A stretch of 53,460 bases of DNA, taken from an uncultured Clostridia bacterium (GTDB lineage: Bacteria; Bacillota; Clostridia; Oscillospirales; Ruminococcaceae). The stretch is from positions 1 through 53,460 of the forward strand of contig CANSRB010000004.1 in assembly GCA_947649285.1 (NCBI GenBank). Reading direction: 5' to 3'. Under the pieces are notes generated by a model. The model was not told the origin of the DNA. It did no database searches and saw only the letters and a program-made list of their open reading frames with translations. Shown here piece by piece: positions 24,752-32,979 of this stretch. The translations under genes and the position numbers were made by a program. Within the stretch, counting starts at the first letter, position 1. Every line of letters starts with the position of its first letter.

Positions 24752-26056
24752 ATGAAAAATAAAACATTGAATTTTAAAGGGTTAAAGAATTTCTTTATCC
24801 TGTGGGGTACCCAGGCCTTTTCGGCTCTTGGCAGCTCGATGACCAGTTTTGCGCTGGTGATCTGGTCCTACCAACAGCAGGGATCCGCTCTGACTACGGC
24901 AGGGCTGAGCATTTTTTCCTATGCGCCGTATGTGCTGCTGAGCATTTTTGCCGGCAGCTTGGCGGATCGGTGGGATAAACGAAAAATTTTGGTGCTGTGC
25001 GACCTGTTCGCCGCGCTGAGCACCGTGGCGCTGCTGATCCTGCTGAAAACAGGACAGCTTCAAATCTGGCATCTCTATGGGATCAATATCCTGAACGGCT
25101 TGATGAATACCCTTCAGCAGCCCGCTACGGAATTGGCAGTGACTCTGCTGACTCCGAAAGAACAGGTTCAGCGCGTCGGCGGGCTGCGATCCCTCTCCAG
25201 CTCGTTGGTGACGTTATTGTCCCCCGCTTTGGCGACGGCGATGCTCACCCTGCTGGGGCTGGAGGCAGTGATCGCCTTTGATCTGCTGACCTGTGCGGCA
25301 GCAGTGGGAAGCGTGATTTTCCTGATCCGCTTTCCCGAGAGCAAACCGCCTGAGGAAAAAAAGAACCTGCTGCGTTCGGCCTGGGAAGGGCTGCAATGGC
25401 TGCTGGAAAACCGTGGGATTTTGAATATGATCCTATTCCTGGCGGTTATCAACCTGATTGTCAGCATTTTTAATGCGGCTTTAGCGCCGATGGTCCTTTC
25501 ACGGCCGGGCGGAGGGGAAACCGTATTGGGAATTTTGCAGGTGTTTACCGGGGCGGCCAATCTGGCTGGGAGCCTGCTGGTTACGCTTTTGCCCGCACCC
25601 AAAAGCCGGGTTCGGGTGATTTTCAACAGCCTGCTGTTTTCCATGTCTACGCAGAATTTGCTGCTGGCTTTGGGACACCAGGCCGGGATCTGGTATTTCA
25701 GCAGTATCCTGGGATGGCTGTGTATCCCTCTTGTGAATGCGAACCTGGGCGCCTTACTGCGCCTGTACATCCCGGTGGAAATGCAGGGCCGGGTTTTTGC
25801 CGCGCGGAATACCCTGCAATTTTTCACGATCCCGGTGGGGTATTTGCTGGGAGGCTGGCTGGTTGACCAGGTCTGTGAGCCGTTCATGGCTAAGCTGCCG
25901 GACGGGGCGTTCCTAACCCAGTTATTGGGTTCCGGGAAGGGCAGTGGAGCAGCGCTGGTATTTTTGATACTTGCGGCAGCGGGAGTGCTGGTTTGTCTGG
26001 GCTTCCGGAGGAACAAAAATATCTGGCGGCTGGAAAAGACAGAGCCAATCGAATAA
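24752..26056 (+). CDS. MFS efflux protein, macrolide-efflux (Mef/MFS_3) type
   Basis: The product has 434 residues and about 12 membrane segments. The opening FILWGTQAFSALGSSMTSFALVIW and the loop 2-3 motif AGSLADRWDKRKILVLCD match Mef-type drug exporters. PVEMQGRVFAARNTLQFFTIPVGYLLGGWLVD is the characteristic second-half stretch of that group. The ATG has AGAGGT 10 bases upstream. The leader peptide and hairpins upstream suggest induction by a ribosome-targeting compound. Resistance itself is not shown: many such proteins have other or unknown substrates. Confidence 0.87.
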   Translation: MKNKTLNFKGLKNFFILWGTQAFSALGSSMTSFALVIWSYQQQGSALTTAGLSIFSYAPYVLLSIFAGSLADRWDKRKILVLCDLFAALSTVALLILLKTGQLQIWHLYGINILNGLMNTLQQPATELAVTLLTPKEQVQRVGGLRSLSSSLVTLLSPALATAMLTLLGLEAVIAFDLLTCAAAVGSVIFLIRFPESKPPEEKKNLLRSAWEGLQWLLENRGILNMILFLAVINLIVSIFNAALAPMVLSRPGGGETVLGILQVFTGAANLAGSLLVTLLPAPKSRVRVIFNSLLFSMSTQNLLLALGHQAGIWYFSSILGWLCIPLVNANLGALLRLYIPVEMQGRVFAARNTLQFFTIPVGYLLGGWLVDQVCEPFMAKLPDGAFLTQLLGSGKGSGAALVFLILAAAGVLVCLGFRRNKNIWRLEKTEPIE

Positions 26057-26061
26057 ACGGA

Positions 26062-26097
26062 AAAAAGGCTGGGGGCTTTTGCCCTCAGCCTTTTATG
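26062..26097. terminator. Bidirectional terminator between the MFS gene and alr
   Basis: AAAAGGCTGGGGGC, loop TTTT, and GCCCTCAGCCTTTT (one G-T pair) have A and T runs on both sides. Confidence 0.88.
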
Positions 26098-26114
26098 TAT
26101 GTGCGGAAACCCGG

Positions 26115-27293
26115 TCAGCCGTTCTGCTGGATGTAATCCACAATGCCGACCATTTTGTCCTGGTCAAAATAAACCCGGGGAACCCGCCGTCCAATCAGAC
26201 ACATCAGCTCGTAACTGATCGTGCCGATCCGGCGGGCCAGGTCGGCGAAGGTAATCTCCGCGCCGCCATCCCGACCGACTACCGTGACCAGGTCGCCGGA
26301 GCGGATATCTTCAATACCGGTGACGTCCAGCATCAGCTGATCCATGCAGATATTGCCGCAGACCGGGGCGGGCTTGCCATGGATCAGCATTTCTGCACGG
26401 TTGGATAACAGCCGGGGATAACCGTCCGCATACCCGATCGGGATGGTCGCTAGTTTCATCGGATGGGGGGAATAGAACGTCCGGCCATAAGAAACTGCCG
26501 TATCTGCCGGGATTTCCTTGACCATAGAAACCACCGTTTTAAGCTCCATAACCGGCTCCAATGGAAAAGGAAGCGGTTCTGTGCTGGGAGCAACTCCGTA
26601 TTGGATAATCCCAGCCCGTACATAGTCATAGGCCCGCCCGGAGAGGAAAGCAATCCCGGCACTGTTCTGGATGTGCCGGCAAAAAGAAAATCCTTCCTGT
26701 TCCAATGCCGCGGCGACCTGGCAGTAACGTTCTTCCTGCATGGCCGTATAGGCGGCGGAATCCGGATCCAATGCGTCCGCACTGGAAAAATGGCTGAACA
26801 AGCCCAGACAGCGCAGACGGGGAAGCTTCAGGATTTCCCGCAGTTCCAGCAGGGAGGACAAGCGGCCGTCCTCCTGGATCCCGATGCGGGTCATCCCGGT
26901 ATCCAATTTCAGGTGGCAGTCCAAAAAGGTACCGGGAGGGCAGGAACGGTTCAATTCCCGGGCATAGTCCAGGGAAAACACGGTTTGAGTAATCCGATTT
27001 TCCAGCAGGATGGCACTGCATTCCGTGGGAGTGAATCCCAAAACCAGAATATCGCTGGTAATCCCGCCTTTACGCAGGGAGAGTGCTTCCTCCAGGTTGG
27101 AAACGGCAAAAAAGCGGACGCCCTGCTGTTCCAGCCGGCGTGCAATCATTCGGTCGCCGTGGCCGTATCCATCCGCTTTAACGACCGACATCAGGCGGGT
27201 CTGCGAGGGAAGAGTCCTGCGAAGCTGGGCGAGGTTGCGGTCCAGGCGGTCCAGATGGATTTCCGCCCAGGTTCGTTTTAAAAAATCCGGCAT
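26115..27293 (-). CDS. alr: Alanine racemase
   Basis: The product has 392 residues. It interconverts L- and D-alanine for peptidoglycan with pyridoxal phosphate. SVVKADGYGHG at 36-46 carries the cofactor lysine (Lys39). The second-domain stretches TAVSYGRTF, with the expected catalytic tyrosine, and PVCGNICMDQLMLDVT are present, as is the IPIGYADGYPR signature. The start at 27293 has AAAGGAG at 27299-27305; nine further codons upstream are open but unlikely to be translated. It is preceded by a 63-residue membrane protein gene 13 bases away, probably in one operon. Confidence 0.95.
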   Translation of the reverse strand: MPDFLKRTWAEIHLDRLDRNLAQLRRTLPSQTRLMSVVKADGYGHGDRMIARRLEQQGVRFFAVSNLEEALSLRKGGITSDILVLGFTPTECSAILLENRITQTVFSLDYARELNRSCPPGTFLDCHLKLDTGMTRIGIQEDGRLSSLLELREILKLPRLRCLGLFSHFSSADALDPDSAAYTAMQEERYCQVAAALEQEGFSFCRHIQNSAGIAFLSGRAYDYVRAGIIQYGVAPSTEPLPFPLEPVMELKTVVSMVKEIPADTAVSYGRTFYSPHPMKLATIPIGYADGYPRLLSNRAEMLIHGKPAPVCGNICMDQLMLDVTGIEDIRSGDLVTVVGRDGGAEITFADLARRIGTISYELMCLIGRRVPRVYFDQDKMVGIVDYIQQNG

Positions 27294-27306
27294 AGCAGCT
27301 CCTTTC

Positions 27307-27498
27307 TTAGTCCGGGTCATCCGGTTTGTGCCCCATTAGGGTGAGACCGGCGGCATTCACCAAAACAGAGATCAGGATCAGCCAAAGGGAGGAAGACCAG
27401 TCGGTGAATAAAAAAAGGCCAAGGCCCAAAAGGAGAAGCAGGATACCGGCCAGGAAAAGCAGCTTGCCGGTTCGTTGGACAGGGGAGGCAGGCTTCAT
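27307..27498 (-). CDS. Small two-helix membrane protein
   Basis: The product has 63 residues with two hydrophobic segments at about 12-32 and 37-55 separated by TDWSSS. It is preceded by a basic N-terminus and followed by a charged tail GHKPDDPD. It has a reasonable AAAGGAAG site and lies directly upstream of alr on the same strand. I do not recognise a family; it resembles small hydrophobic proteins often left unnamed in Clostridia. Confidence 0.65.
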   Translation of the reverse strand: MKPASPVQRTGKLLFLAGILLLLLGLGLFLFTDWSSSLWLILISVLVNAAGLTLMGHKPDDPD

Positions 27499-27533
27499 GG
27501 GAAACGCTTCCTTTCTGCGTAGAGAATGATTTT

Positions 27534-27562
27534 ATGATACAACATCCAGCGGTGAATTACAA
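27534..27562 (-). promoter_or_regulatory. Promoter for the small membrane protein-alr operon
   Basis: On the minus strand: TTGTAA (27562-27557), a 17-base spacer and TATCAT (27539-27534). Confidence 0.65.
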
Positions 27563-27567
27563 GGAAA

Positions 27568-27842
27568 ATTTTCCCGTCCGTATACAGGGGAGTTTGCGGA
27601 GAATTCGACAAATCGACGGGAAATTTGTCTACAAATCGTAATATTTTGAAAAATGGGATTTTTTGGATTCCACTGAGAATTCTCCACACTTTCCACCGTG
27701 TTTTCCACAATCAAAGCCGGATATTAACGGCATTGCCCGGATTTTTGGAAAAGTTCTCCCCAGTTTCCACACAGTTTTCCACCGGATTGTGGAAATACAA
27801 CCTGTAATAGTGGGGAAGAAGGATCAGAAAAAAGTGCAATTG
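27568..27842. other. Non-coding region with clustered DnaA-box-like motifs
   Basis: This gap between tadA and the alr promoter has at least six copies of a TCCAC core: TTCTCCACA at 27680, CTTTCCACC at 27689, TTTTCCACA at 27701, GTTTCCACA at 27763, TTTTCCACC at 27775, and TTGTGGAAA (reverse) at 27787. TTTTCCACA differs from the DnaA consensus TTATCCACA at one base. Inverted segments TTTCCCGTC/GACGGGAAA occur near 27570 and 27615. No dnaA or dnaN gene is nearby, so a full chromosomal origin is not supported. Confidence 0.45.
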
Positions 27843-28322
27843 TCAAGCTTTTTCGGCAAATTCCTGCTCTTTTTTCCGAAGCCTTTCAAAAAAGCCGGAA
27901 AGCATTTGGCTGCATTCCAGTTCCCGGATTCCGCCCAGGATTTCAGGGCGATGGTTAAAGCCCATCTGGCTGAAATCCGCCAGCGAGCCGCAGCATCCGG
28001 CTTTGAGGTCGTAAGCGCCAAAGACAACCTGGCAGATTCGGGCGTTAATCAGGGCGCCCATACACATGGGGCAGGGCTCCAACGTGACGTAAAGAGCGCA
28101 GCTTTCCAGCCGCCAGCTTTGCAGGGTATCACAGGCCTGACGGATCGCGTTGAGCTCGGCATGGCCTAAAGCAGTCCGTTCGGTTTCCCGGGTATTATGA
28201 CCTCGTCCGAGGATCACGCCATCCCGTACAATCAGGCACCCAACTGGGATTTCCCCCAGTTCCAAAGCCAGTCGGGCTTCCTTCAGTGCCAGCTCCATAT
28301 AATCCGAGTGCTGAAGTTTCAT
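27843..28322 (-). CDS. tadA: tRNA-specific adenosine-34 deaminase
   Basis: The product has 159 residues. It converts the wobble adenosine of tRNA-Arg(ACG) to inosine. The zinc site is complete: HAE at 54-56 with the catalytic Glu56, and PCPMC at 83-87 supplying Cys84 and Cys87. FGAYDLKAGCCGSL matches the TadA substrate loop region. It starts three bases after the stop of the upstream membrane protein gene, so they share a transcript. Confidence 0.95.
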   Translation of the reverse strand: MKLQHSDYMELALKEARLALELGEIPVGCLIVRDGVILGRGHNTRETERTALGHAELNAIRQACDTLQSWRLESCALYVTLEPCPMCMGALINARICQVVFGAYDLKAGCCGSLADFSQMGFNHRPEILGGIRELECSQMLSGFFERLRKKEQEFAEKA

Positions 28323-28325
28323 GGT

Positions 28326-29363
28326 TCACCATCCTATAATTTGAATCATTTGAATAACCCGCAGAACCATCAGCAGGATCAGGAATAAAAAGAAGAAGCT
28401 GGAGCAGAAATAGCCCAATTTGACTTTGGTCGGGATCCCATCCGGTGCAGGCGACATCCGAAATGCCTGGGGATCCCGGTAAAGGAAAAGAAGATAGGCG
28501 ATGAGGGCGGCACCTACAACCACCAGCCCGGTCAGCAGGGTGATGACCCATACAAGGGAGGGGTCTAAATAGTGGTCGGCGATGCGGAAAGCATATAGCA
28601 AAACCAGCGACAGGAGCCGTCCGATCAAAGAGGGCCAAAGGCTCCCCCCTGACCGGATAGTAAAATAGCCCGCGCTCAGCCCCAGTAGGAAAGCGGAGAT
28701 CGCTTCCACCGGGCCGCTGGAAAAGAAGGCACAGATGAGCGAAACAGCCAAGACGGCGAAGCTGTCCCCGAACCGCCGCAGCCGTGCCAGCAGGATGCCG
28801 CGGAACAAAATCTCGCTGAGAAGGATATAGAAAAAGGAGTTTCCAAAGCTGAGGAGCGGTAGTTCCGGGTATCCGGGATTGGTGTAGAGGATGATCCCGA
28901 AGAACGAGGTCAGCTCATGAAAAATTCCGCTCAGCAGCGCCCCCAGAAGGCTTGAGGCCACGATCACCGGGACAGCCAGCGATGTTACGCCGGCGTAAGG
29001 CTTTGAAAAAACCCGTTTGCCATGCAGGGCGCGCCTGCTGGCAAGCCAGCAGGCCAGGGTAGTAATGAACAAGGCGGACAGTGCGCTCAGTGAGCCAATC
29101 AGCTCTTTGATAAAAATGGTGGTGTAAATCATCCCGGTGTAGGGATTGATCTGGACGGGCAGCCCCAGATAGGATACCAGGTAGGTGAGAGGCAAGCTCA
29201 GCAGGTTTTTGCTGAGCAGGTAAAGGGTCAGAAACAGGCAGATCAGGTTGGCGTTTCGCCGGATTGCAGATAAGGTGACCCGGGTGCTGCAGACGGAAAG
29301 AAAGCCTAGTCCGGCAACATAGGTTACGCTGTCTTGGGGAAGGGGGGGCTCCTGGCGGCGCAT
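28326..29363 (-). CDS. CPBP-like multi-pass membrane protein with degenerate protease motif
   Basis: The product is 345 residues from the ATG at 29363, which has AAAGGAGG upstream; longer starts overlap that site. About eight membrane segments are visible. The stretch YILLSEILFRGILLARLRRFGDSFAVL occupies the place of CPBP (Abi) motif 1, but reads SEILFR where active enzymes have EExxxR, so the first glutamate is missing. In the later motif regions (FLLGLSAGYFTIRSGGSLWPSLIGRLLS) the expected histidine is absent. I infer a CPBP-fold protein that is probably not a working protease. It is co-transcribed with tadA. Confidence 0.7.
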   Translation of the reverse strand: MRRQEPPLPQDSVTYVAGLGFLSVCSTRVTLSAIRRNANLICLFLTLYLLSKNLLSLPLTYLVSYLGLPVQINPYTGMIYTTIFIKELIGSLSALSALFITTLACWLASRRALHGKRVFSKPYAGVTSLAVPVIVASSLLGALLSGIFHELTSFFGIILYTNPGYPELPLLSFGNSFFYILLSEILFRGILLARLRRFGDSFAVLAVSLICAFFSSGPVEAISAFLLGLSAGYFTIRSGGSLWPSLIGRLLSLVLLYAFRIADHYLDPSLVWVITLLTGLVVVGAALIAYLLFLYRDPQAFRMSPAPDGIPTKVKLGYFCSSFFFLFLILLMVLRVIQMIQIIGW

Positions 29364-29727
29364 CAGCATCCTCCTTTCAGCAGGAACACAGGGACGATTG
29401 GGAAACAGGATCAACATCTTTGCAAAACGGATATGCAGGGCGCCTGAGTGCTACTTTTGCGGTGGTATTCGCCGCAGGTTTGTGCTGACTCCTTTGGACT
29501 GTTTGAACAGGCTTCCGCTTTGGCAGGAAGACAGTATTTTCAACAGTTTAGTATAACACATTTTTCTTTCAAATTTACCCTGGAAATGTAAATAAACCGT
29601 GTCTTTCGTTCTCTTTGGATAGTGCGGCCAAAACGTCTTTATTTCAGGGACAAAAAGGATAAAATTCTTTACAGGAAAAACAAATTCAACCAAAAACAAA
29701 AGAATTAGATATTTTGTGCAAAAGGTC
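29364..29727. other. Intergenic region upstream of two divergent genes; little identified
   Basis: The stretch is AT-rich toward its right side. On the minus strand a TATACT lies near 29545 but no good -35 hexamer goes with it. No reading frame with a ribosome-binding site, no repeat copy and no RNA family that I recognise is present. Confidence 0.4.
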
Positions 29728-29756
29728 TTGTAATTTGTTTAACCTTGGAGTATAAT
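29728..29756 (+). promoter_or_regulatory. Promoter for the orphan solute-binding protein
   Basis: TTGTAA at 29728-29733, a 17-base spacer and TATAAT at 29751-29756. The leader is about 100 bases. Confidence 0.75.
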
Positions 29757-29865
29757 ATGCCTATAGACAGAAAGAAAACTTTCCTAACAAAAGGAATCTG
29801 TTTATGCGGATCCATTTACACGCGTGAATGGAAAAACCATTTTATCAAGAGGGAGATTTGAGAAA

Positions 29866-31389
29866 ATGAAAAGGAAAATGAAGGTGTTATCACTTCTCGC
29901 AGCGATCGCGATGACCACAGCGGCATTTGCTGGCTGTGGAGCAAACCCATCCGGTTCGCCCAGTTCCGGCGGCGGGACGCCGTCATCCAGCGGCAATTCC
30001 GGCCCAAAGGAAACCGTGGAGCTGACCTGGTGGCATTGGGGTGAATCCCCCAAAAACCCAGACGCTGTTATCGAAGCGCTGAACAAGAAATCCGCCGAGG
30101 ATATCGGGGTTACCATCCGGTTCCTTTGGGCTACCGGGGAAGATACCAAACTGAAAACAGCGCTTTCTACCGGTGCGGAGGATGATATTGCGTTTACCTG
30201 TTCCTGGTTTGCTTATTATCCGACCACTGCGCAGAGCGGCCAGCTTTTGGATATTACGGACAAGCTGTCTGAACAGACTCCGGATCTGTGGAATTACATA
30301 CCGGATTATGTTTGGGAGGGTTCAAGAGTCAACGGCCGTATTTATGCAGTCCCGACCTATAAAGACGTTGCGGCTGCTTCCTATTGGTACTGCAATAAAG
30401 AGTATGTCTTTGACCAGGCTGGTGCGGAAGCCGAATTTATGGCTCCGGGTGAGCGGAACGCGGTAAAAACCCCGCTGATGAAAAAGCTGTATGAATACGC
30501 ACAGCAGGGCAATCCCTATCCGCATGACCTGACTGCCCCATATGTCTATAATAACCAAGGGCCGCGTACCGTATCCAACGGGTTTGAGGATGTCTTTGCG
30601 GACGCAGGCCTGGTGGTAGAGCTGGGGGACGATACCCATGAAGTAAAATTTATGTACTCCACCGATAACTATATCGCCGACCTGCAAACCTTGGTTGAGT
30701 GGTATAAAGCCGGTTATGTCAATCAGGACTGCGCACAGCTGGAAAAAGAGCCGGAATTCTGCGTAGTCAATCAGGCGGCTGGCTGGAAAGGTGCCGAGGT
30801 CGCTGTATGGGGCCTGAACAAGGACTATACGGTTGCGATTTGCCAGCGGACAAAGCCCGTCGCTTCGACCAGCTCGACAATCGGTTCGATGCAGGGGATC
30901 TTTGCAAACTCCAAGCATCCGGATGAAGCGCTGAAATTCATCGAATACATGAACCTGAACGAATCCTACCGGAATATGCTGGGTTATGGCATCGAGGGAA
31001 CCAACTGGAAGGATAATGGTGACGGTACTGTCACACGGCTGGGTTCGGACTGGGAGCCGGGCTTATTCTCACAGGCTACTTTCTTCACCCTGAAGCCGGT
31101 GGCTCCGGCTCCGGCAACCATGTATACGGATATGAAAGCAGAAATGGATCAGGCCATTCAAACAGATCTGCTCGGCTTTGTATTCGACATGAGCAATGTA
31201 ACAAATGAAGTAGCCGCTTGTTCGGCAGTCATCAACAAACATAAAACCACATTGGTCTGCGGCACAATGTCCGACGCGAGCAGCTATGTAGCAGATGTCC
31301 TCAATGAGCTGAAAACCTGCGGCTGGGATAAAATCCGGGACGAGGCGCAGAAACAGGTGGATGAATTCCTGAAGAACAAAGCGTCTTAA
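29866..31389 (+). CDS. Sugar ABC solute-binding lipoprotein (paralogue 3, orphan)
   Basis: The product has 507 residues. Lipobox AAFAGC puts the anchor at Cys24, followed by a Ser/Gly/Pro linker. The mature domain VELTWWHWGESPKNPDAVIEAL and NGRIYAVPTYKDVAAASYW aligns along its full length with the two binding proteins at 20.3-23.6 kb. It has its own promoter and terminator and no adjacent permease. I infer it delivers another ligand to the permease pair at 18.4-20.3 kb. The ATG at 29866 is favoured by GGGAG at 29851-29855; a GTG at 29824 would displace the signal peptide. Confidence 0.92.
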   Translation: MKRKMKVLSLLAAIAMTTAAFAGCGANPSGSPSSGGGTPSSSGNSGPKETVELTWWHWGESPKNPDAVIEALNKKSAEDIGVTIRFLWATGEDTKLKTALSTGAEDDIAFTCSWFAYYPTTAQSGQLLDITDKLSEQTPDLWNYIPDYVWEGSRVNGRIYAVPTYKDVAAASYWYCNKEYVFDQAGAEAEFMAPGERNAVKTPLMKKLYEYAQQGNPYPHDLTAPYVYNNQGPRTVSNGFEDVFADAGLVVELGDDTHEVKFMYSTDNYIADLQTLVEWYKAGYVNQDCAQLEKEPEFCVVNQAAGWKGAEVAVWGLNKDYTVAICQRTKPVASTSSTIGSMQGIFANSKHPDEALKFIEYMNLNESYRNMLGYGIEGTNWKDNGDGTVTRLGSDWEPGLFSQATFFTLKPVAPAPATMYTDMKAEMDQAIQTDLLGFVFDMSNVTNEVAACSAVINKHKTTLVCGTMSDASSYVADVLNELKTCGWDKIRDEAQKQVDEFLKNKAS

Positions 31390-31408
31390 TGGAAACAAAC
31401 GAAAATGA

Positions 31409-31439
31409 AGAAAAGGGGGGCTTCGGCCCTCCTTTTTCT
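31409..31439 (+). terminator. Terminator after binding-protein paralogue 3
   Basis: AGAAAAGG..GGGC, loop TTCG, and GCCCTCCTTTTTCT are followed by a T-rich end. Confidence 0.85.
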
Positions 31440-31459
31440 ATGGATTTTATTCTGAAAAA

Positions 31460-31497
31460 TAAAAAAGAGAACGGTAAGAATACCGTTCTCCATTTTC
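31460..31497 (-). terminator. Terminator after rpsT
   Basis: AGAACGGTA and TACCGTTCT form a 9-bp perfect stem with loop AGAA; on the minus strand it runs into six T. Confidence 0.85.
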
Positions 31498-31511
31498 TTA
31501 TAAAGACAAGA

Positions 31512-31769
31512 CTAAGCCCGATTCAGCTTGAGCGCAATCTGAGATTTTTTTCTGGCAGCAGTATTTTTATGAAGCAGCCCTTTTGCACAAGCTTTATCAA
31601 TTTTGGTAATTGCACATTTTACCGCGTCCTGCTTGTTGGCAGCGTCGGACTCGATTGCAGCGTTCGCTTTCTTGATAGCCGTTCTCAGGTTGGTGATCAC
31701 CGCTTTATTGGCAGCAGCCTTGGTAGCGTTTACTTTGACTCTCTTTTTAGCAGATTTAATATTCGGCAT
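31512..31769 (-). CDS. rpsT: 30S ribosomal protein bS20
   Basis: The product has 85 basic residues. The start MPNIKSAKKRVKVNATKAA and the end NTAARKKSQIALKLNRA are characteristic of S20, which binds the 5' domain of 16S rRNA. The ATG at 31769 has GGAGG 10 bases upstream; the open frame continues to 31901 but without a start context. It is monocistronic with its own promoter and terminator. The 130-base leader is long for such a short gene and could hold autoregulatory structure. Confidence 0.96.
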   Translation of the reverse strand: MPNIKSAKKRVKVNATKAAANKAVITNLRTAIKKANAAIESDAANKQDAVKCAITKIDKACAKGLLHKNTAARKKSQIALKLNRA

Positions 31770-31909
31770 TCGCCTTGCACCTCCTTCACATAAAGCTTGC
31801 GTTTTGGAGAACACTAGCTTTGGTGTAATGATGATAGTCCTTGCCCTAATGACGGGGTCTGGAAAACCGGGCATAACGAGACACACGTTTGAACTATACA
31901 ATAATAATT

Positions 31910-31938
31910 ATGATAGCACGATCCGCTCGAAAATGCAA
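31910..31938 (-). promoter_or_regulatory. Promoter for rpsT
   Basis: On the minus strand: TTGCAT (31938-31933), a 17-base spacer and TATCAT (31915-31910). Confidence 0.7.
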
Positions 31939-32005
31939 GTATTTTTTTCAAGCTTTATGAGATTTTGGAGCGATTTCGGCTGGATAGCAGGAAAGGAGAA
32001 AGATG

Positions 32006-32884
32006 ATGGCCATACGTACCGATTTAGCTCTGGAAATGCTGGAAGCAGCAGGCGAGCTTTTGCCTCAAGGCGTCCGGCAGGAAAAATTTCAAGAAAATGG
32101 GGTCGAGGTCACGCGGGTGCAGGTGGAAACAGAGGAAGCAGCCCGGATTTTGAGAAAGCCGGTCGGCTCTTATTATACCATGGAAACGGCGGATTTTAAG
32201 TCGGTCCCCCCGGATTTTGCCGCGGAGGTCGAGGCCGCCGCGCGCGTCCTGTCCAGGCTGCTGCCCCCGAAGGATCAGCCGGTATTGGTGATCGGGCTGG
32301 GAAATCAGGAAATCACCCCGGACGCTCTGGGGCCGAAAGCGGTCCGGTTGCTGCTGGCCACCCGGCATATCCGTGCGGAGCTGGCCGAAGAAATCGGGCT
32401 GGGGAAGCTGCGTCCGGTATCCCTGCTGGCTCCGGGTGTGCTGGGACAGACCGGGATCGAAACCGCTGAAATTACCGCCGCGCTGGCCGGAATGCTCCGC
32501 CCCTCTGCCGTGGTGGTAATCGATGCGCTGGCCGCCAAGAGTGTGGACCGGCTGGCCCGGACCCTCCAGATCAGCACGGCTGGGATTTCACCCGGGTCGG
32601 GAGTGCAGAATACCCGGCGTGAGCTCAGCGAACACACACTGGGGGTTCCGGTGATTTCGGTGGGCGTGCCGATGGTGGTGGATATGACGACTGTTGCCTG
32701 TGATCTGCTTCAGAATGAGGCGGCTGAAGAAAAAATATCCGAGGCGGGACGGGGGATGATGGTGACCCCGCGTGAAATTGACCTGGCGGTTGAACACGCC
32801 GCAAAGCTGACGGCATTCGGGCTGAACCGGGCCCTCCAGCCGGATTTGAGCCTGACGGACTTACAGGCGTTGGTCGGCGGCTGA
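32006..32884 (+). CDS. gpr: Germination protease GPR
   Basis: The product has 292 residues from the second of two adjacent ATGs, which is seven bases after AAAGGAG; the first ATG at 32003 is possible. GPR degrades small acid-soluble spore proteins during germination and is made as a zymogen. IRTDLALEM at the N-terminus and VLVIGLGNQEITPDALGPKAV are diagnostic, as are LAPGVLGQTGIETAEI, PGSGVQNTRREL and VTPREIDLAVEHAAKL. It lies directly upstream of spoIIP, a pairing also known in Bacillus. It marks the organism as a spore former. Confidence 0.95.
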   Translation: MAIRTDLALEMLEAAGELLPQGVRQEKFQENGVEVTRVQVETEEAARILRKPVGSYYTMETADFKSVPPDFAAEVEAAARVLSRLLPPKDQPVLVIGLGNQEITPDALGPKAVRLLLATRHIRAELAEEIGLGKLRPVSLLAPGVLGQTGIETAEITAALAGMLRPSAVVVIDALAAKSVDRLARTLQISTAGISPGSGVQNTRRELSEHTLGVPVISVGVPMVVDMTTVACDLLQNEAAEEKISEAGRGMMVTPREIDLAVEHAAKLTAFGLNRALQPDLSLTDLQALVGG

Positions 32885-32979
32885 CCGCACATATTCCGGC
32901 TTTTTTCTGCATAGGAATGGGAAGTAGTGATACGTCATGCAGTATGCGGACGACCTATCGCAGGGAGGAGCACGGGAAT

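Noticed and set aside
27568..27842. Chromosomal replication origin
   Set aside because: DnaA-like motifs are present but dnaA, dnaN, recF, rpmH and other origin neighbours are not; kept only as a motif cluster.
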